Origin: Insolitispirillum peregrinum
GTDB lineage: Bacteria > Pseudomonadota > Alphaproteobacteria > Rhodospirillales > Rhodospirillaceae
Strand: one strand, 5' to 3'
Length of the DNA stretch: 64,000 nt
Assembly (NCBI RefSeq): GCF_042665255.1
Contig: NZ_JBHTCD010000004.1
The first letter of the stretch is position 1; each line of letters starts with the position of its first letter. Positions 59,954 through 64,000 of the stretch are shown piece by piece. A model generated the notes under the pieces. It was given only the letters and a program-made list of their open reading frames with translations. It made no database searches and had not been told where the DNA came from. A program made the translations under genes and the position numbers.

Positions 59954-61759
59954 ATGAGCGCCTTTAACGAAGACCTGCTGGTGGCGTACCAGCGCGAGCT
60001 TCAGGCTCTGCGGACCCTGGGGAGCGAGTTTGCCCGGGCCTATCCCAAGGCCGCCGCCCGGCTGGATCTGGGGGCCGATGGCAGCGCTGATCCGCAGGTG
60101 GAACGGCTGATCGAAGCCTTTGCCTTTCTGACCGCCCGCATCCAGACCACCATCGACAACGATTTTCCGTTGATTCCAGGGGCGTTGCTGGATGTGCTTT
60201 ATCCGCACCTGACCGCCCCGGCCCCGTCGGTGGCCATCGCCCGTTTTGAACCCAAGCTGACGCAAGGGGCACTGACCGACGGACATCTCATTGCCCGTGG
60301 AACGTCGCTGTTTGCCGAAACGGCCCAGGGGGCGACCTGCCGCTTTCGCACCGCCTATGATGTGACCCTGTGGCCGGTGCGGCTGGGGCGGCCCCGTTTG
60401 ACCAGTGTTGACGCCTATCCGTTCCTGAGCGGGGCCTCTGCCGCTGCCGTGCTGGTGGTGCCGGTGGAAACGCGGGGAACCTTGCCGCTGGAGGCCTTGC
60501 CGCTGGATGAATTGCGCCTGCATCTGGCGGGAGATGTGCTGTCGGCGGCCCCCCTGTACGAACTGCTGGCGGCGGCCCGTGGGGTGCTGGTGGTGCCCGA
60601 AGGCGCCGAGCGCCCATCCGCCCGTCTGGGGCCAGAGGCCATCCGCCCGGTCGGCTTTGGCCCGCGCGAGGCGGTGTTGCCTGCGCCGCCGCAGGCCCAT
60701 CCCGGCTATCGTCTGGTGCAGGAATACTTTGCCTGCCCTGAGAAGTTCCTGTTCCTCGATGTTGCTGGACTGAAGGGCGCATTGCGCGGCACCCGCTCTG
60801 AAATCCTGTTCCTGCTGGGCAGTGCGCCGCCCAAGACGGTGATGCTGGATGATCAGGCGCTGGAGCTGGGCTGTACCCCGGTGGTCAACCTGTTTGAACG
60901 CACCAGCGAGCCGTTGCGGCTGGATCATACCCGTCATGAATACCTGCTGGTTCCCGATGCCCGTTTTGAATCGATCACCGAGATTCATTCGGTGCTGAAG
61001 GTCTCGGCGTCGGCGGACCCGCGCGAACAGGCCAGTGTGATCGCGCCCTATTTCTCGGTCCAGCACGGCGAAGCCACGCAGGAGCGGTCTTTCTTTGCCA
61101 CTCGGCGGGTGCCGTCGTCGCGGCTGCATGTGCCGGGAACCGATCTGATGATCAGCTTCCTTGATCTCGACTTCACGCCGCGTTTGCCCGCCGACAAGAC
61201 GGTGTTCGCCCATACCCTGTGTACCAATCGCGGACTGGCGGAAGAACTGCCGCCCGGCACGCTGTTGCAGGTCGAAGACGCCTTGCCCGCCTCGCTGATC
61301 ACCCTGTTGCGGCGGCCCAATCCGCAACGGATGCCGCCGTTGGCGGGGGAAACGCTGTGGCGGTTGGTCAGTCACCTGTCGCTGAATCACCTGTCGCTGG
61401 GCAATAATCCGGCCTGCCTGACCGCGCTGAAGGAAATTCTGGTGCTGTACGGGCAAAGCGGTCAGCCGGGATTCCGCCAGCAGATCGACGGCCTGAAGGA
61501 AATGGCGGTGGAACGGACGGTCAGCCGGATGGGGCAGGAAGCCTGGCGCGGCTTTGTGTCGGGGCATGCCATCACCCTGACCTTTGATGAACGGAACTAT
61601 GTTGGCTCCAGCGCCTTTCTGTTTGGCGCGGTGCTGCGGCATTTCTTTGCCCTTTATGCCTCGGTCAACAGCTTTACCCAACTGACCGTGCGCTCGCTTC
61701 AACGGGATGAGGACTGGAAACGATGGCCCGCCGTCACTGGCGTTCTGGACGTCCTGTAA
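59954..61759 (+). CDS. tssF: T6SS baseplate protein TssF
   Basis: 601 aa. N-terminus FNEDLLVAYQRELQALRTLGSEFARAYPKAAARL is diagnostic, as are RLIEAFAFLTARIQTTIDNDFP, LLDVLYPHLTAPAPSVAI and the C-terminal GSSAFLFGAVLRHFFALYASVNSFTQL. TssF forms a wedge complex with TssG and TssE around VgrG. The gene overlaps tssG by 37 bp. Length typical (about 580-630 aa). Confidence 0.95.
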   Translation: MSAFNEDLLVAYQRELQALRTLGSEFARAYPKAAARLDLGADGSADPQVERLIEAFAFLTARIQTTIDNDFPLIPGALLDVLYPHLTAPAPSVAIARFEPKLTQGALTDGHLIARGTSLFAETAQGATCRFRTAYDVTLWPVRLGRPRLTSVDAYPFLSGASAAAVLVVPVETRGTLPLEALPLDELRLHLAGDVLSAAPLYELLAAARGVLVVPEGAERPSARLGPEAIRPVGFGPREAVLPAPPQAHPGYRLVQEYFACPEKFLFLDVAGLKGALRGTRSEILFLLGSAPPKTVMLDDQALELGCTPVVNLFERTSEPLRLDHTRHEYLLVPDARFESITEIHSVLKVSASADPREQASVIAPYFSVQHGEATQERSFFATRRVPSSRLHVPGTDLMISFLDLDFTPRLPADKTVFAHTLCTNRGLAEELPPGTLLQVEDALPASLITLLRRPNPQRMPPLAGETLWRLVSHLSLNHLSLGNNPACLTALKEILVLYGQSGQPGFRQQIDGLKEMAVERTVSRMGQEAWRGFVSGHAITLTFDERNYVGSSAFLFGAVLRHFFALYASVNSFTQLTVRSLQRDEDWKRWPAVTGVLDVL

Positions 61760-62835
61760 AGGACGTTCTGGCAGAAGAGCCCTATCGCTTTGATCCCTTC
61801 CAGGCGGCCCGTCTGCTGGAGGCCCTTGCGCCTGAGGCCGATCCGCTGGCCAGCAGCCCGGACCCCCGCCGTGAAGCGATGCGCTTTGTCGGGGCTGGCG
61901 GCATGGGCTTTCCGGCCAGTGCCATCGCCGCCCTGCAGCCCGCCCGCCCTGCCGATGAGCGGCATCCGGCCCTGCCGCCGCAACTGGTGGTGACCTTTCT
62001 GGACCTGATCGGTCAGAACGGCCCGCTGCCGCACGCCTACACCGAAATGGTGCGTGACCGGGTGGCCCGGGGCGACCGGGCGATGAAGGCGTTCCTCGAC
62101 ATGTTTGTCCACCGGCTGGTGTCGGTGCTGATCCGGGCCAAACGGCGTCATTATCCCGGTCTGGACAACCTGCCACCCGATCAGGGACGGATGACCGGCT
62201 ATCTGCTGGCGATGCTGGGGTTGGGAACGCCGGGGCTGGCCGGGCGGCTGGCAATCCCGGACCGTCTGTTGCTGCGCTATGCCGCCCTGTTTGCCAGCCG
62301 TCCCCGCTCGGCGGCCGGGCTGGTACAAATTCTGGAAGACATGATCGGGGCTCCGGTGCGCCTGCACGCCCTGCGCGGGCGCTGGTTGCCGCTGGCCAAG
62401 GGCGACCATAGCCGCCTTGCCGACCTGCGCGGTTTTGGCGGCCAGAATGCCCGGCTGGGGCACGGCGTGGTGCTGGGCACGCGGGTGTGGGCACAGGATG
62501 ATGGCATCCGGCTGGATGTCGGGCCGCTGTCCCTGTTGGCCTTTCGTGCCCTGCTTCCCGGGGGGGCGCAGCATCTGCGGGTGGCCTCGCTGATCCGCTT
62601 TTATCTCGACCGTGACCTTGATGTGTCGCTGCGGCTGGTCTTGCGGCGGGCCGACCTGCCCGGCCTGCGCCTGTCGGCCACCCCGGCTCCCTCGGGGCCA
62701 CGGCTGGGCTACAGTGCGTGGCTGTCCACCCGCACCCCGCGCAGCGATGACACCCAGGTGGTGCTGACCGTTCCGACCGTTGATGAAATTGCTGCCGCCC
62801 TAACCCGGCCCCAGACAGTGGAGAGCTTCCGATGA
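61723..62835 (+). CDS. tssG: T6SS baseplate protein TssG
   Basis: 370 aa. Near the N-terminus EEPYRFDPFQAARLLEALAPEADP is typical (FxFFQAxRLLE pattern), followed by LVVTFLDLIGQNGPLPHAYTEMV, the hallmark loop of TssG, and LTRPRSAAGLVQILEDM-like ASRPRSAAGLVQILEDMIGAPV. TssG pairs with TssF in the baseplate wedge. It starts inside the last 12 codons of tssF and its stop overlaps the tssH start (ATGA), so translation is coupled. Confidence 0.95.
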   Translation: MARRHWRSGRPVKDVLAEEPYRFDPFQAARLLEALAPEADPLASSPDPRREAMRFVGAGGMGFPASAIAALQPARPADERHPALPPQLVVTFLDLIGQNGPLPHAYTEMVRDRVARGDRAMKAFLDMFVHRLVSVLIRAKRRHYPGLDNLPPDQGRMTGYLLAMLGLGTPGLAGRLAIPDRLLLRYAALFASRPRSAAGLVQILEDMIGAPVRLHALRGRWLPLAKGDHSRLADLRGFGGQNARLGHGVVLGTRVWAQDDGIRLDVGPLSLLAFRALLPGGAQHLRVASLIRFYLDRDLDVSLRLVLRRADLPGLRLSATPAPSGPRLGYSAWLSTRTPRSDDTQVVLTVPTVDEIAAALTRPQTVESFR

Positions 62836-64000
62836 GCAGTGCGGAAACCCTGAAGGAACTGGTAACCCGTCTGGGGCCTCCGTGCCGAAAGGCCCTGGAG
62901 CGTGCCGCCGAGCTGTGTGTTCAGCGGACACACTACAATGTCGAGCCGGAGCATTTCCTGTTGGCCCTGCTGGACCAGAGCGACAACGATCTGGCGTTGA
63001 TCCTGCGGGCCTATGGCGTCGATGGCAGCAAAATCCGTGGTCAGCTGGATCAGGCGGTGGCCCGTTTCAAGCAGGGGGCCACCCGCACCCCGGCCTTTTC
63101 GCCCCACCTGCCGAAACTGCTGGAAGAGGCCTGGGTGCGGGCGTCGTTGTCGCTGGGCGAAACGCGGGTGCGCTCGTCGGCGGTGCTGCTGGCCTTTCTG
63201 GAACATGACACCCTGCGCTCGCTGTTGCTCGATAGTGCGCCGACCTTGTTGACGGTGACCGCCGCCCGCCTGCGCGGAGAAATCGCGGCCGTCACCGCAG
63301 GCAGCACGGAGTCGCCGCTGGGGGCGGGCAGTGCCCCGGCGGCGGGAGCCAGTGCCGAGGCCGCAGGCAAGGGCGGGGCGCTGGACGCCTATACCCTCGA
63401 CATCACCGCCGAGGCGCGGGCCGGTCGCATTGACCCGGTGTTCGGACGCGAACGGGAAATCCGCGCGGTGATCGACATCCTGATGCGGCGGCGGCAGAAC
63501 AACCCGATCCTGACCGGCGAGGCCGGGGTGGGCAAGACGGCGGTGGTCGAAGGCTTTGCGCAGAAAATCGTCTCTGACGACGTGCCTCCGGCCCTGAAGG
63601 GGGTGGTGGTGCGCAGCCTCGATCTGGGGCTGTTGCAGGCCGGAACCAGCCTGAAGGGCGAATTTGAAAGCCGCCTGAAGGGGGTGATTGCCGAGGTGAA
63701 AGCCAGCCCGGTGCCGGTGATCCTGTTCATCGACGAAGCCCATACCCTGATGGGGGCCGGGGGCGAGCAGGGGGTGGGCGATGCTGCCAACCTGCTGAAA
63801 CCAGCGATGGCCCGTGGTGAACTGCGCACCATCGGGGCCACCACCTGGGCGGAATACAAAAAGACCATCGAAAAAGACCCGGCGCTGGCGCGGCGTTTTC
63901 AGGTGGTCAAGGTGGCCGAGCCGGACGAGGAAACGGCGATTGGCATGCTGCGCGGTCTGGTGCCGACGCTGGAAAAGCACCACGGGGTGTGCATTCTCGA
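62832..64000 (+). CDS. tssH: T6SS sheath-recycling ATPase TssH (ClpV), 5' part
   Basis: 389 codons are present; the gene runs off the right edge (full ClpV proteins are about 870-900 aa). The Clp N-domain (about 1-155: LVTRLGPPCRKALERAAELCVQRTHYNVEPEHFLLALL) binds TssC. A Gly/Ala linker precedes the first AAA+ domain: DPVFGREREIRAVIDILMRRRQNN, Walker A GEAGVGKT, SLKGEFESRL, Walker B ILFIDEAH, and TIGATTWAEYKKTIEKDPALARRFQ with the Arg finger. ClpV disassembles contracted sheaths. Confidence 0.95.
   Translation, partial: MSSAETLKELVTRLGPPCRKALERAAELCVQRTHYNVEPEHFLLALLDQSDNDLALILRAYGVDGSKIRGQLDQAVARFKQGATRTPAFSPHLPKLLEEAWVRASLSLGETRVRSSAVLLAFLEHDTLRSLLLDSAPTLLTVTAARLRGEIAAVTAGSTESPLGAGSAPAAGASAEAAGKGGALDAYTLDITAEARAGRIDPVFGREREIRAVIDILMRRRQNNPILTGEAGVGKTAVVEGFAQKIVSDDVPPALKGVVVRSLDLGLLQAGTSLKGEFESRLKGVIAEVKASPVPVILFIDEAHTLMGAGGEQGVGDAANLLKPAMARGELRTIGATTWAEYKKTIEKDPALARRFQVVKVAEPDEETAIGMLRGLVPTLEKHHGVCIL

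Noticed and set aside
59885..62701. 938-codon minus-strand frame across tssF and tssG
   Set aside because: Low-complexity Arg/Gln/His/Pro translation typical of antisense of GC-rich genes; sense-strand TssF and TssG are unambiguous.

Overview
The window is a GC-rich chromosomal segment whose gene families (CobN/CobW cobaltochelatase genes, CbiX, an ornithine cyclodeaminase/arginase pair, an FtsK-LolA pair, an alphaproteobacterial-type parS) point to an alphaproteobacterium, most likely of the Rhodospirillales. I cannot name a genus from sequence alone. Coding is dense, many genes overlap by 1-8 bases, and GTG starts are common. One AT-rich block near 29.4-31.7 kb clearly differs from the rest.

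Layout. (1) 0-21.9 kb: cobalamin (B12) biosynthesis in several operons: cobM, a cbiG-cobJ fusion, cobI, cobL and cbiX (minus), cbiB (plus), cobQ, then cobO-cobN-cobW-cobU-cobC-cobS (minus) and cobT (plus). It is interrupted by five small secreted low-complexity proteins (0.97-3.96 kb) and by a SYLF-domain lipid-binding protein (12.2 kb). A perfect 16-bp ParB-binding parS site lies in the first codons of cobL. (2) 21.9-29.4 kb: a secreted LprI-like protein, then arginine/ornithine use: ornithine cyclodeaminase, arginase, a divergent Lrp-type regulator and a complete polar amino-acid ABC importer (ATPase, binding protein, two permeases). (3) 29.4-31.9 kb: an AT-rich island with one gene, a P-loop ATPase with a HEPN-like C-terminus and its own near-consensus promoter and terminator, next to a decayed IS630-type transposase. 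(4) 32-44.7 kb: housekeeping and accessory genes: LysE exporter, esterase, isochorismatase-fold hydrolase with a divergent LysR regulator, DMT transporter, DapC-like aminotransferase, a divergent FtsK, LolA, a probable structured small RNA, an FAH-family hydrolase, RidA and a secreted coiled-coil repeat protein. (5) 44.8-64 kb: a type VI secretion system (T6SS), from a divergent SPOR-domain protein through a periplasmic binding protein and lipoprotein to tssK-L-M-A-B-C-hcp-E-F-G-H. tssH runs off the right edge.

How it works together. The cob genes cover most corrin-ring methylation steps, cobalt insertion, adenosylation, amidation and nucleotide-loop assembly. The set mixes markers of the late-cobalt aerobic route (CobN, CobW) with markers of the early-cobalt route (full CbiG, CbiX). 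The arginine block imports basic amino acids and converts arginine to ornithine and then proline. The T6SS block encodes baseplate, membrane complex, sheath, tube and recycling ATPase; no VgrG, PAAR or effector is visible before the edge. Palindromic dispersed repeats sit between several of these units.
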